A stretch of DNA of 64,000 bases from CAZUDO01 sp964618895 (GTDB lineage: Bacteria; Desulfobacterota; Binatia; DP-6): positions 23,694-87,693 of the forward strand of contig CAZUDO010000079.1 in NCBI GenBank assembly GCA_964618895.1, in the 5' to 3' direction. This document shows positions 42,513 to 51,051 of the stretch, one piece after another. Below the pieces are notes generated by a model. That model was given only the letters and a program-made list of their open reading frames with translations, was not told the DNA's origin and ran no database searches. Each line of letters begins with the position of its first letter. Positions within the stretch are counted from its first letter, which is position 1. A program made the position numbers and the translations under genes.

Positions 42513-43682
42513 CTACGCGTCGAACCGTACCCGCAGCGCCGGCGGTGAGCGGAACGCCAGGCCGGTGATACGCGGCGGCTCGGCGTCGGGATCCAGGCGC
42601 AGGCCCGGCAGCCGGTCGAGCAGCGCCGTCAGCACCGTGTGCGCCTCCAGCTTGGCCAGGTGGTAGCCCAGGCAGAAGTGCTTGCCGAAGCCGAACGACA
42701 GGTGATCGTCGGCACGGCGGTCGAGGTCGTAGCGGTCGGGATCCGGGTAGTGGCGCTCGTCGCGGTTGGCGGAGGCGATCACCACCGAGACCATCTGATC
42801 GGCGGCGATGGGAACGCCGGCGATCTCGGTAGCGCGCGTCGTCTGGCGCGGCACGAACAGCACCGGGGTCTCCCAGCGGAGGGTCTCCTCGATGGCCCAC
42901 GGGATGAGCATACGGTCGGCGCGCACGCGCTCCCAGCGCGTGGCGCGCTCGATCAGGAGCGCGACCAGCATGCTGCCCATGAGACGCGAGGTGGTCTCTG
43001 CGCCGGCGGGCAGCAGCAGACGGAGGAAGCTCACCACGTCCTCGTCCGTGAGGCCGACGCCCTCGACCGTGCCGGTGACCAGGCGGGTGATCACGTCGTC
43101 GCGCGGCGCGGCGCGCCGGGCGCCGATGATGGGCAACAGATACTCGCGCAGCGTGTTCGACGCCGCCCGGCCGCGCACCGGGTCCTTGGCGAAGGCGACC
43201 AGGTCGAGCGACCAGGCCATGAATTGCGCGTAGTCGGCGGGCGGGACACCGACGATGTGCGCGATCATCTGGACCGGGAAGACGGTGGTGAGCTGCGCCA
43301 CCAGGTCGGCCCGGCCCGCGGGCACGAGGCCGTCGAGCAGCGTGTCGACCAGCCGCTCGGCGAGCGGCCGCATGGTGTCGAGGCTGCGTGCCACGAACAC
43401 CGTCGACACCAGCGCGCGCGTGCGGCCGTGCTCCTTGCCGTCCATCTCGATGATGGTGCGCCCGAAGAACTTGCCGACCTCGGCGTTGGCGCGCGAGGAG
43501 AACGTGTCGGCGTCGCGGAGCACGGCGGCCACGTCGTCGTAGCGGGTCACGACGTAGCTCGCGCGCTGCATCATCACGATGTGCTTGACGGGCTCCGTCT
43601 GACGCAGCCCGGCGAACATCGGATACGGATCCGGGAAGTCGAACATGAGCTGCGGGTCGAAGGCGCTGGAGACGTCGTCCAT
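42513..43682 (-). CDS. Cytochrome P450
   Basis: A 389-aa soluble bacterial P450 from ATG 43682. I-helix oxygen-binding AGAETT at 226-231, K-helix EETLR at 265-269 and haem loop SFGFGKHFCLGYHLA with Cys337 are intact. The class resembles CYP125/CYP142-type sterol and fatty-acid hydroxylases, though the subfamily cannot be fixed by eye. No ferredoxin gene is adjacent, so redox partners are elsewhere. It begins 4 nt after the stop of a decayed gene, which probably once led the operon. Confidence 0.94.
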   Translation of the reverse strand: MDDVSSAFDPQLMFDFPDPYPMFAGLRQTEPVKHIVMMQRASYVVTRYDDVAAVLRDADTFSSRANAEVGKFFGRTIIEMDGKEHGRTRALVSTVFVARSLDTMRPLAERLVDTLLDGLVPAGRADLVAQLTTVFPVQMIAHIVGVPPADYAQFMAWSLDLVAFAKDPVRGRAASNTLREYLLPIIGARRAAPRDDVITRLVTGTVEGVGLTDEDVVSFLRLLLPAGAETTSRLMGSMLVALLIERATRWERVRADRMLIPWAIEETLRWETPVLFVPRQTTRATEIAGVPIAADQMVSVVIASANRDERHYPDPDRYDLDRRADDHLSFGFGKHFCLGYHLAKLEAHTVLTALLDRLPGLRLDPDAEPPRITGLAFRSPPALRVRFDA

Positions 43683-43686
43683 GGGT

Positions 43687-43953
43687 TCAGCGCACGGGGA
43701 GCGGGCGGAGGTCGATGCGGTAGCCCATGCGCTCGAAGAAGCCGTCATGGAGCCCGCGCTCGAGGTCGTGCATCTGGGGTATGGTCGGCCTGGTGAAGCC
43801 GTCGGGATAGCCGACCTGCCGACTGCGCCGAGTGCAGGTACTCGCGGTTCGGGAACGTGGGCGCCAGGAGCGAGCAGTGGTAGCGGTCGAAGGTCGTGAA
43901 ACGAGACCGACCACGGCGCTGCGCTGCAGGAACTCACGTCGCGTGATGGGCAT
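43687..43953 (-). pseudogene. Remnant of a Tat-exported phospholipase C/phosphoesterase
   Basis: The start is convincing: ATG 43953 with GAGAGGAG upstream and the Tat signal MPITRREFLQRSAVVGLVS. After a frame change comes FTTFDRYHCSLLAPTFPNRE, then YLHSAQSAG, a peptide typical of phospholipase C/acid phosphatase-like phosphoesterases. Another frame gives YPDGFTRPTIPQMHDLERGL to the stop at 43687. Hundreds of residues are missing, including the nucleophile region, so the gene is dead. Confidence 0.75.
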
Positions 43954-44112
43954 GCGGAGGCTCCTCTCGCGTACCATGACGCCGAGAATGCCGGTCGTGC
44001 AAGAGGCGTCGACGAGTTTGTACCCGCCGCCCTGCGGCATGGCGGTGCCCTGGCGAGGTGCCCTGGCGAGGTGGTTGACGCCGTCGCCACGGTCTTGTTA
44101 GCCCCACCATCC
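43954..44112. other. Intergenic region with short tandem duplication
   Basis: This gap separates the dead phosphoesterase from the phosphotransferase gene. The only feature is a 14-bp tandem duplication, GGTGCCCTGGCGAG twice, near 44045-44072. No gene or promoter is clear. Confidence 0.5.
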
Positions 44113-45186
44113 ATGACCGACCGCCCGCTGCCCGATCCCGACGCGATTCCCGTCCGGGCGGGCGAAGAGATCGATGCGACCACGATCGGCGCGCATCTGG
44201 CGGGCCGCATCCCGGGCGCCGACGGCGTTCCCGAGATCTGGCAGTTCCCCGGCGGCCACGCCAACTTGACCTACCTGGTCCACTATCCCGCCGCCGACTA
44301 CGTGCTGCGCCGGCCGCCGTATGGCGACCTGCCCGCGAGCGCGCACGACATGGGGCGTGAATACCGCGTGCTGTCGACGCTCCACCGCGCCTTCCCGGAA
44401 GCGCCGCGTGCCTTCGTCTACTGCGACGACAAGACCGTCATTGGCGCGCCGTTCTTTGTGATGGAACGGCGGCACGGCGTGGTGGTGCGGCGCGAGGTGC
44501 CGCCACGCTTCGGCGGCGGCGCGGACCCGGTCGCCAACCGCAAGCTGTCGGAGGTCATCATCGACACGCTGGCGGCCTTCCATCGCGTCGATCCCGCCGC
44601 GGCGGGCCTGGACACCCTCGGCAAGCCGGAGGGCTACCTCGCGCGCCAGGTGAAGGGCTGGACGGATCGTTGGGAACGGGCGCGAACCAAGGATGTGCCA
44701 CAGGCCGCCGAGGTCATCCGGTGGCTGAACGACACCATGCCGCCCGACCCGCCCGCGACGCTGGTCCACAACGACTGGCGCCTCGACAACATGGCGGTCG
44801 CCGCGGACGATCCCGGCCGGTGCGTTGCCGTCTACGACTGGGATATGTGCACGCGCGGCGACCCGCTGACGGACCTGGGCACGCTCCTCTCGACGTGGTT
44901 CGAGGAGGGCGAGAGCTACGCCTTTCTGGCGTCCATGCCGACGCTCGTGCCCGGCTTCATGAATCGCTCCCAGGCCATCGCGCGCTATGCCGAGACGAGC
45001 GGGCGCGATGTCTCCCGCATCGCCTACTACTACGTCTTCGGTCTCTTCAAGATGGCGGGCGTCGTGCAGCAGCTCTACTACCGCTGGCACACGGGTCAGA
45101 CGAAGGATGCGCGCATGGCCGGCGGCGAGGCGGTGGGGGAGGGGCTGATCGGCCTCGCGCGCGCCCACATCGAACGGCACGGCTGA
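44113..45186 (+). CDS. Aminoglycoside-phosphotransferase-like protein (ACAD10-type)
   Basis: A 357-aa protein kinase-like phosphotransferase; I take ATG 44113. It shows the glycine-rich start FPGGHANLTYLVHYPAADYV, catalytic loop VHNDWRLDNMAV (His-x-Asp-x-x-x-x-Asn) and the metal-binding VYDWDMCTRGDPLTDLGTLL. In animals the same domain is fused to acyl-CoA dehydrogenase in ACAD10/11, where it phosphorylates 4-hydroxyacyl-CoA before elimination. Given the many acyl-CoA enzymes here, a hydroxyacyl-CoA kinase role is more likely than drug resistance (inference). Confidence 0.88.
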   Translation: MTDRPLPDPDAIPVRAGEEIDATTIGAHLAGRIPGADGVPEIWQFPGGHANLTYLVHYPAADYVLRRPPYGDLPASAHDMGREYRVLSTLHRAFPEAPRAFVYCDDKTVIGAPFFVMERRHGVVVRREVPPRFGGGADPVANRKLSEVIIDTLAAFHRVDPAAAGLDTLGKPEGYLARQVKGWTDRWERARTKDVPQAAEVIRWLNDTMPPDPPATLVHNDWRLDNMAVAADDPGRCVAVYDWDMCTRGDPLTDLGTLLSTWFEEGESYAFLASMPTLVPGFMNRSQAIARYAETSGRDVSRIAYYYVFGLFKMAGVVQQLYYRWHTGQTKDARMAGGEAVGEGLIGLARAHIERHG

Positions 45187-45238
45187 CCGCTCCACCTGCG
45201 GCAAATCGCCGCCGGCGCGGGAGTGCTGTCGCGCCTCC

Positions 45239-45520
45239 CTATTCGAGTGCTGCCAGGCGCCGGAGCGCGGCGACCATCGCCGCCTCGCGGCTCATTTCGC
45301 GCGAGCGACCCTTGTCGCTCACGATGCGGACGCGCTGCCCGTCCATCATCTCGACGCGGCAGCCGGTGTGCTCCAGGAACTCGCGCACCAGGCGCAGGTC
45401 GCTCTCGCTGAGCGTGACCTTGCCCTTCGCGACCCAGCCGTCGACCATCCGCGCCACGGCCAGCTCGAAGCGCGTCGATACCGGACGCGCGCGCTCCTCG
45501 ATCACCAGGTGATCCTGCAC
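45239..45520 (-). CDS. Conserved small hypothetical protein
   Basis: A 93-aa protein. GTG 45520 is chosen because GGGAGG lies a few bases upstream. It reads as one compact alpha/beta domain (RFELAVARMVDGWVAKGKVT, LSESDLRLVREFLEHTGCRV, then Arg-rich end). No motif ties it to a known enzyme. It is convergent with the phosphotransferase. Confidence 0.65.
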   Translation of the reverse strand: MQDHLVIEERARPVSTRFELAVARMVDGWVAKGKVTLSESDLRLVREFLEHTGCRVEMMDGQRVRIVSDKGRSREMSREAAMVAALRRLAALE

Positions 45521-45924
45521 GTTGCCTCCCCCGCGGGCGCTGTGTGGCCCGCGATCTCCTGTTTGAACGACAAGGAGACGTAGCAAGGCGGCTGCCGGCC
45601 GGAAGCTGTGGAACTATGGAGGTGGAACCCGGGGCTCGTGTCACCCGCGGCACGAAGCGGACGCCCCTGGCACCAAACGGGTGCCACCGGGCTATGGGGC
45701 AGGGGTGGCCCGGTGCGCGTCGCATCACCCACCCGCCGCCATGGCGAGGAGCCGGTGGGCGACGTGCCGGCGATCGACTCCTACCCGGTCATGCTGCAGA
45801 AGGCCGGGGTGGACATCGCCCAGCTCATGCAAGCGCAGGGGCGGCCGATGGTCGTTCCGCGCTGAATCGCCGCCCCTTTCCGGGCCCAGGGTGCTGTGCT
45901 AGCTGGCCAGCGATGGCCAGCGGA
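45521..45924 (+). other. Region with no confident gene; one hairpin
   Basis: About 400 bp without a supported gene. A perfect hairpin lies at 45668-45686 (TGGCACC, loop AAACG, GGTGCCA). An 85-codon plus-strand frame ends at 45865; only its last 33 residues (from PAIDSYPVMLQKAGVDIAQL) look protein-like, so it may be a tiny remnant. I do not call it. Confidence 0.4.
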
Positions 45925-46143
45925 ATGAAAGGGATCGTCCTGCTCGCCGCGCTGCCGCTCGGAGTGGCGGCCTGCGGCATCGTGCACGAGCACCGTGAAC
46001 TCACGGCCGAGATTCGCAAGCTCGGCGAGCACGGCCGCACGCGCATGGCAACCTGCCGCTCGGGCGACGGCAAGATGAGTTGCGCCTGCGAGCATAAATG
46101 CGTGCAGAGCGGGAAGAACTGCGAGTGTCAGGATCCACCCTGA
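45925..46143 (+). CDS. Small Cys-rich lipoprotein
   Basis: A 72-aa protein from ATG 45925 (ATG 45913 is in frame). It has a classic lipoprotein signal MKGIVLLAALPLGVAAC with the lipid-attachment Cys at 17. The mature part ends in a Cys-rich segment (CSCACEHKC-like pattern, ending CECQDPP) that could bind a metal or form disulfides. Function unknown. It lies 17 nt before another small exported gene. Confidence 0.65.
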   Translation: MKGIVLLAALPLGVAACGIVHEHRELTAEIRKLGEHGRTRMATCRSGDGKMSCACEHKCVQSGKNCECQDPP

Positions 46144-46160
46144 ACGACAGGAGGGTTGTC

Positions 46161-46421
46161 ATGGCGAACGGGACCAGGACGCGTGGCGTGCGGGTTGTAC
46201 TGATCGGGGCGATCTTCGCCGCCGGGTTCGTGTGCGGCTCGCTGACGCAACGGAGCGCCGAGGCGCAACTCGGCGACGTGATGAAGCAGGCGGCGGGGTC
46301 GGGGGCGCTCGGGGCGGCGGGCGATCTCGGCACCGCCATCATCGACATGCAGGACCACGTGACGGGCCTGCAGAAGAACCTCGACGCGCTGAAGAAGGTG
46401 AAGTCGGCTCTGGGCGGCTGA
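46161..46421 (+). CDS. Small membrane-anchored hypothetical protein
   Basis: An 86-aa protein from ATG 46161 with AGGAGGG 8-12 nt upstream. It has one N-terminal membrane segment (VVLIGAIFAAGFVCGSLTQR) and a short periplasmic helix-rich tail. No known domain. It is 8 nt upstream of mscL and likely co-transcribed with it. Confidence 0.7.
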   Translation: MANGTRTRGVRVVLIGAIFAAGFVCGSLTQRSAEAQLGDVMKQAAGSGALGAAGDLGTAIIDMQDHVTGLQKNLDALKKVKSALGG

Positions 46422-46429
46422 GACGCGCC

Positions 46430-46861
46430 ATGTGGAAGGAATTCAGGGAATTCGCGGTCAAGGGCAACGCGGTCGATCTCGCCATCGGGGTCATCATCGG
46501 CGGCGCGTTCGGGGGCATCGTCGGCTCGCTGGTGAAGGATGTCATCATGCCACCCATCGGCAAGGTGCTGGGGGGTGTCGATTTCTCCAACCTGTTCGTG
46601 GTGCTCGGGGACGGGGCCTTCCTCTCCCTGAAGGCCGCACAGGACGCCGGCGCGGCCACCCTCAACTACGGCGTATTCCTGAACGCCGTGGTCAATTTCA
46701 TCATCATCGCCTTCACGCTCTTCCTGGTGGTGAAGGGCCTGAACACCATGAAACGCGAGGAGGCCGCGGTCCCGGCGCCGGCCACCAAGGAGTGCCCGCA
46801 GTGCGCGAGCGAGATTCCACTCAAGGCCAAGCGCTGCGGGAACTGTACGAGTGCGCTCTAG
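46430..46861 (+). CDS. mscL: Large-conductance mechanosensitive channel MscL with zinc-ribbon tail
   Basis: A 143-aa MscL. The pore helix starts KEFREFAVKGNAVDLAIGVI with the Gly/Ala-rich packing, then PPIGKVLGGVDFSNLFVVL and the second helix NYGVFLNAVVNFIIIAFTLF. The channel opens under membrane tension during osmotic downshock. The C-terminus is a CPQCASEIPLKAKRCGNC double Cys-x-x-Cys zinc ribbon in place of the usual charged helix bundle. That ending occurs in other environmental MscL proteins. Confidence 0.95.
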   Translation: MWKEFREFAVKGNAVDLAIGVIIGGAFGGIVGSLVKDVIMPPIGKVLGGVDFSNLFVVLGDGAFLSLKAAQDAGAATLNYGVFLNAVVNFIIIAFTLFLVVKGLNTMKREEAAVPAPATKECPQCASEIPLKAKRCGNCTSAL

Positions 46862-46959
46862 GCCACCGGCCTTGACGCATCGTGTGGACATAGTCCACGC
46901 GTTCGTGAATACGGCATGTGCGCAGCCCGCCGGGTCGGGAGACGTGAAATTCTGCGACT

Positions 46960-46982
46960 CCGCCCCGGGGCCGGAATTTTTT
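46960..46982 (+). terminator. Possible factor-independent terminator
   Basis: A GC-rich palindrome around CGCCCCGGGGCCGG at 46961-46974 is followed by TTTTTT at 46977-46982. It lies about 100 nt after mscL. The stem has almost no loop, so the call is weak. Confidence 0.35.
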
Positions 46983-46984
46983 CG

Positions 46985-47014
46985 TTGACGATCGCACCGC
47001 GACGCGCGTATGAG
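46985..47014 (+). promoter_or_regulatory. Sigma70-like promoter for the small gene at 47053
   Basis: TTGACG at 46985-46990 and TATGAG at 47009-47014 are spaced by 18 nt. The predicted start of transcription at about 47021 is 32 nt before the ATG and includes the ribosome binding site. Confidence 0.5.
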
Positions 47015-47052
47015 CCCAGTTACGGAAGTGCTCCTGCGACGGAGGATGTGAG

Positions 47053-47205
47053 ATGGCGAGTGCGCCGATGTGGGTCCGACACGCCTTGACAGTGCTGGCG
47101 ATGATGGCCGCGATCACGCTGGGTCGCTTGGCACATGGCGCGTCGCTCCCTTCCGGCATGCCATTGCCACCCGTGCAGGTCGTCCAGTCGGGCGCCGTCC
47201 GTTAA
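47053..47205 (+). CDS. 50-residue small exported or membrane peptide
   Basis: ATG 47053 is preceded by GGAGG with 8-nt spacing. The peptide has one hydrophobic segment (HALTVLAMMAAITLGRLAHG) followed by a short Pro-rich end, MPLPPVQVVQSG, and stops at TAA 47203. It has no known motif. The promoter at 46985 and the ribosome binding site make it a credible small gene despite its size. Confidence 0.55.
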   Translation: MASAPMWVRHALTVLAMMAAITLGRLAHGASLPSGMPLPPVQVVQSGAVR

Positions 47206-47238
47206 CCGCCGTCGGCGACGACAGAGCGTGATTTTCCC

Positions 47239-47306
47239 TTGACATTTTCAGCTCTCTTTGGGAGCTTCCCGCGCACAGGCCGGTCCGTCCAGTAGGGAGG
47301 CATCAC
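47239..47306 (+). promoter_or_regulatory. Upstream region of the giant secreted protein gene
   Basis: A consensus -35 TTGACA lies at 47239-47244. No good -10 is found at normal spacing. AGGGAGG (47294-47300) gives a strong ribosome binding site for the ATG at 47307. Confidence 0.4.
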
Positions 47307-50300
47307 ATGTCGAGTCGTCTGCGGGGCTTTGTCGTCGGGGCCGTGTTGGTGGTGGGGGCTTCCCCCGCTGGAGCGGTGCTGTCACCGCCGCAGCAGCTCT
47401 GCCAGCAGGAGGTCGCCCGCCTGAGCCGGAGCTTCTATCGGTCCGTGGCGCGCGCCCTGCGTAGCTGCGACGACAAGATCAACCGGGGCATCCTGCCGAG
47501 TGGCACCGACTGTCTTACCGACGCGGCGGTCATGAACAAGATCGCGAACGCGGAAGCAGCGCTGACCACCAAGCTGACCCCGTCCTGTCCCGATGCGACG
47601 GTCGCGAGCCTGGTCTTCAGCGGGGCGTGCTTCGGGGTCACCACCACGGCCGATCTGATCGACTGCCTGGGGACCAGCCACCAGGCGCAGGCCGAGGCGG
47701 GGACCGCCCTCGACGTGAACGCCCCCGGCGCCCTCGCCCCGGCACAGCTCGCCTGCCAGCGCGTGCTGACCAAGAACGCCCAGTCGTTCGCGAGTGGGCG
47801 CTTGAAGCTGATCCAGGACTGCCAGAACGGCGTGTCCAGCGGGGCCCTTCCCGCCAACACGGACTGCGTCGCCTACACGCAGACGGCGGTACAGAACAAG
47901 CGGGCCTCGGCGCTGGCGCGCATCCAGGCACGGTGCGCCGACCCGACCGTGACCGGGCTGCCGGCCGGTGCCTGCGGCAGCGCCGTCATGGGCTCCGTGG
48001 GGGCCAACGTCGGCGCCTGTTACCTGTGCTCGTACGCCGCCGGGACCGACAAGCTGGTCGACGTCGAGTACGGAACCAGCGGCCCGGTGTCGGTGAGCCC
48101 GGTCACGCTCGTCTCGCAATGTGTCCAGGGGCCGCTCAGCCGGTGCCGGGTGGGGGACTACCTCCTCGAGAACGATCGCATCCGGGTGGTCGTGCAGGCC
48201 ACGCAGCGGAACCTCTTCGGCATCGGTCAGTTCGGCGGCCAGATCATCGACGCCGACCTGGTCCGGACGCTGCCGGAAGTCGAGCGGGACAACTTCGAGG
48301 AATGGGCCACCGCCATCAACATCGAGAACACTGCGCACTACACGGGGCTCAGTGTCGTGAACGACGGGAGCGACGGCGAGGCCGCCATCCTGCGTGCCAC
48401 CGGCGTGGACGATCTGCTCGACTTCATCAACCCGAGCGCGGTCGTGGCCGGCTTCGGCTTCCCGTTCCCGGACATCGTCGACGACCGCGACCTGCCGATC
48501 ACCATCCAGACGGACTACATCCTCGAGCCGGGGAAGAACTCCGTCCGCGTCGAGACGACGCTCGTCAACACGGGGGCGACCTCGTACGCCGTGTACCTGG
48601 GCGAGTTCATCAACGGCTCGGGCGAGATCAACCTGTGGCAGCCGGCGTACGGCTTCGGGCAGCCCCTGGCCACCACGTCGTGCCCCACCACCGCGCCGAA
48701 CCTGTGCAACACCGTGGTGTACGCGGGCTTCAACGGGGGGGCGGGCGTGTCGTACGGGTACGTCCACAACGAGCCCGGTTCCACCACCTTCACCACCTCG
48801 GGGGTCACCGTCCCCCTGCTGCGTACGGAGGCAGTGGCGGCCCTGGTCGGTGCGGCCCCGGCGCCCACGGCGTATACCTTCCAGCCGAGCGGAAGCGCGG
48901 GCGATCGGTTCACCATCACCCGCCACTTCATCGTGGGCGACGGCACCGTGTCCTCGGTGTTGGATACGCGCAACGAGGTGCAGTGCCGCCTGACCGGCAC
49001 GCTCAGTGGCACGGTCACGCAGGGCGGCAGCCCGGTGACGGGGGCGCAGGTGGCGGTGCTCGGGAGTGCGGCCGTGGGGCCGGGCGGCCTGGCCAAGAAC
49101 GTGGTCACGCACACCCTCACAGACGCGACCGGCGCGTACTCCGTGACCTTGCCGCCGGGCAGCTACAACGTGATGGCCAACGTCCAGGGGGGACCGTTCG
49201 AGGGCGGTGGCGCGAGCGCGGTGCAGCACGCCGTCGCGATCACGGCCTTCACGACTGCGACCCAGAACATGGCGCTACCGGCGACGGGGCGCCTGCAGGT
49301 GACGGTGGTCGACGAGACGCCCGCCGCGATCCCGGCCAAGGTGTCGGTGGTGGGCTTCGACCCGAGCGCCGACCCGCGCAACACCCAGAGCATCTTCGGG
49401 ATCATCAACAACAATACCGGCGTGTTCAACGACCTGTCGCGCGACGGCCTGCCGTTCGGGCTCGCGCAGGTGCATTTCCTCGACCTGGCCGGTGATACCG
49501 GGGTGGTGGACCTCGAGCCCGGGAGCTATCGCGTGGTCGCGTCGCGCGGGCCCGAGTGGTCGGCGTACGTCGAGGACATCGTCGTGACCGCCGGCGTCAC
49601 GGAGACGGTGAACGCGCAGATCACGCGTGTCATCGACTCGAGCGGCTTCGTCGCCAGCGACTTCCACGTGCACTCGATCGACAGCCCGGACGCCCAGACG
49701 AGCCGGGTGCAACGGGTGGTCTCCATGCTCGCCGAGGGCGCGGAGTTCTACACCACGTCGGACCACGACATCCGCACCGACCACGCGCCGACGGTCGCGG
49801 CTCTGGGGGCCTCGAGCCTCCTGTCCACGGTCCCCGGCGGGGAAATCACCTCGTTCGACTACGGGCACTTCAATGCCTGGCCGATGACCATCGACCCGAC
49901 CAAGGTGAACGGTGGCTCGGTCGACTTCTGCGGCGCCGCGCCCGACGGCTTCGACTTCCCGGCCTACTTCGCCTACTGCCTCATCCCGGCCGACATCATC
50001 GCCGCCGCGCACGGCGACCCCGGGGTCGATACCGTGCAGATCAACCACATCCACAGCCACTTCGCGATCGACGGCAGCAGCGGGCTCGCGATCGACACCG
50101 GCCTGACACCGCCGGCGTCGGGTGTGCCCGGAGGTGCCCGCCGGCTCGATCCGCTGGTGACCAACTACTTCACCGACACCTTCGACGCGCTCGAGGTGTG
50201 GATCGGTGACGACCGCGGCCAGGTGTTCACCAACTTCCTCGGCCGCAACGCCGGCGACTGGTTCAACATGCTGAACCAGGGCATCATCCGCACCGGTATC

Positions 50301-51047
50301 GCCGATTCGGACACGCACAGCCGGATCGGCGGCGTGGCGGCGATGCCGCGCAGCATGGTGGCCTCCCCGACCGACAGCCCGGGCGCGCTCGCGGCCATTG
50401 CCGACACCCTGTCCGCCAACGTGAACGCCCGGCGCTCGATCGGCACCAACGCACCCATGGTCCGGGTCACCGCCTCGGCCACCTCGACCGGCGACCTGGG
50501 TGGCCTCGAGCTCGGCCTGCCGACGCTCATTGCCACCACTGACGGCAAGGTCGACATCACCGTCGACATCCAGAGCCCGATCTGGGCGCCCTTCGACCGG
50601 GTCGAGTACTACATCAATACGACCACCACCAAAACGACGGCGAGCGGCAACGTGAAGCTGCCCGGCAACCTCACCCTCACCGCGATCCCGTACACGAAGT
50701 ACAGCCTCACGCCCGACCACGTGCAGACCGTCACGCCGAGCCCGTTCACCGTGAACGGCAGCATCCCCGGCGCGGATCGTCTCGAGGCGTCGACGACGCT
50801 GAACCTCACCGGCCTCACCGAGGACTTCTGGGTCGTGGTCATGGTGAAGGGCACCGACGGGGTGTCGGAGCCCGCGTTCCCGATCATTCCGAGCAGCCTG
50901 AAGACCTCGACCAACACCACCTTCGCGAACCTGATCGACGGCAACCTCGGCGAAGATGGCATGCTCGCGCTCGCGTTCACGAACCCGATCCTGGTCGACG
51001 TCGACGGTGGCGGCTGGACGCCGCCCGGTGTCCAGATCGCGCCGTAG
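47307..51047 (+). CDS. Giant secreted protein: Cys-repeat head and PHP/CehA-type metallohydrolase
   Basis: A 1246-aa exported protein (signal ending near residue 23). Residues 32-110 and 150-225 are tandem copies of a five-Cys module: Cys32/54/69/94/108 and Cys150/172/187/210/223, spaced almost identically. Next is a large beta-rich region (about 240-560), then carboxypeptidase-regulatory-like beta domains (about 565-775). From about 780 to 1010 it is a PHP-fold CehA/McbA-type hydrolase: SDFHVHSIDSPDAQ, YTTSDHDIRTDHAPT, INHIHSHF and GIADSDTHSRIGG carry metal-binding His/Asp residues. CehA/McbA enzymes cleave carbamate or related esters. Here the extracellular substrate is unknown. Confidence 0.85.
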   Translation: MSSRLRGFVVGAVLVVGASPAGAVLSPPQQLCQQEVARLSRSFYRSVARALRSCDDKINRGILPSGTDCLTDAAVMNKIANAEAALTTKLTPSCPDATVASLVFSGACFGVTTTADLIDCLGTSHQAQAEAGTALDVNAPGALAPAQLACQRVLTKNAQSFASGRLKLIQDCQNGVSSGALPANTDCVAYTQTAVQNKRASALARIQARCADPTVTGLPAGACGSAVMGSVGANVGACYLCSYAAGTDKLVDVEYGTSGPVSVSPVTLVSQCVQGPLSRCRVGDYLLENDRIRVVVQATQRNLFGIGQFGGQIIDADLVRTLPEVERDNFEEWATAINIENTAHYTGLSVVNDGSDGEAAILRATGVDDLLDFINPSAVVAGFGFPFPDIVDDRDLPITIQTDYILEPGKNSVRVETTLVNTGATSYAVYLGEFINGSGEINLWQPAYGFGQPLATTSCPTTAPNLCNTVVYAGFNGGAGVSYGYVHNEPGSTTFTTSGVTVPLLRTEAVAALVGAAPAPTAYTFQPSGSAGDRFTITRHFIVGDGTVSSVLDTRNEVQCRLTGTLSGTVTQGGSPVTGAQVAVLGSAAVGPGGLAKNVVTHTLTDATGAYSVTLPPGSYNVMANVQGGPFEGGGASAVQHAVAITAFTTATQNMALPATGRLQVTVVDETPAAIPAKVSVVGFDPSADPRNTQSIFGIINNNTGVFNDLSRDGLPFGLAQVHFLDLAGDTGVVDLEPGSYRVVASRGPEWSAYVEDIVVTAGVTETVNAQITRVIDSSGFVASDFHVHSIDSPDAQTSRVQRVVSMLAEGAEFYTTSDHDIRTDHAPTVAALGASSLLSTVPGGEITSFDYGHFNAWPMTIDPTKVNGGSVDFCGAAPDGFDFPAYFAYCLIPADIIAAAHGDPGVDTVQINHIHSHFAIDGSSGLAIDTGLTPPASGVPGGARRLDPLVTNYFTDTFDALEVWIGDDRGQVFTNFLGRNAGDWFNMLNQGIIRTGIADSDTHSRIGGVAAMPRSMVASPTDSPGALAAIADTLSANVNARRSIGTNAPMVRVTASATSTGDLGGLELGLPTLIATTDGKVDITVDIQSPIWAPFDRVEYYINTTTTKTTASGNVKLPGNLTLTAIPYTKYSLTPDHVQTVTPSPFTVNGSIPGADRLEASTTLNLTGLTEDFWVVVMVKGTDGVSEPAFPIIPSSLKTSTNTTFANLIDGNLGEDGMLALAFTNPILVDVDGGGWTPPGVQIAP

Positions 51048-51051
51048 CCCC

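Noticed and set aside
44045..44072. Short tandem repeat considered as a CRISPR or iteron
   Set aside because: Only two copies without spacers.
45668..45686. Hairpin considered as part of a riboswitch
   Set aside because: No conserved cobalamin or other aptamer core surrounds it, and no suitable gene follows.
45608..45865. 85-codon frame ending PMVVPR
   Set aside because: No ribosome binding site and a low-complexity N-terminus; kept only as a possible remnant.
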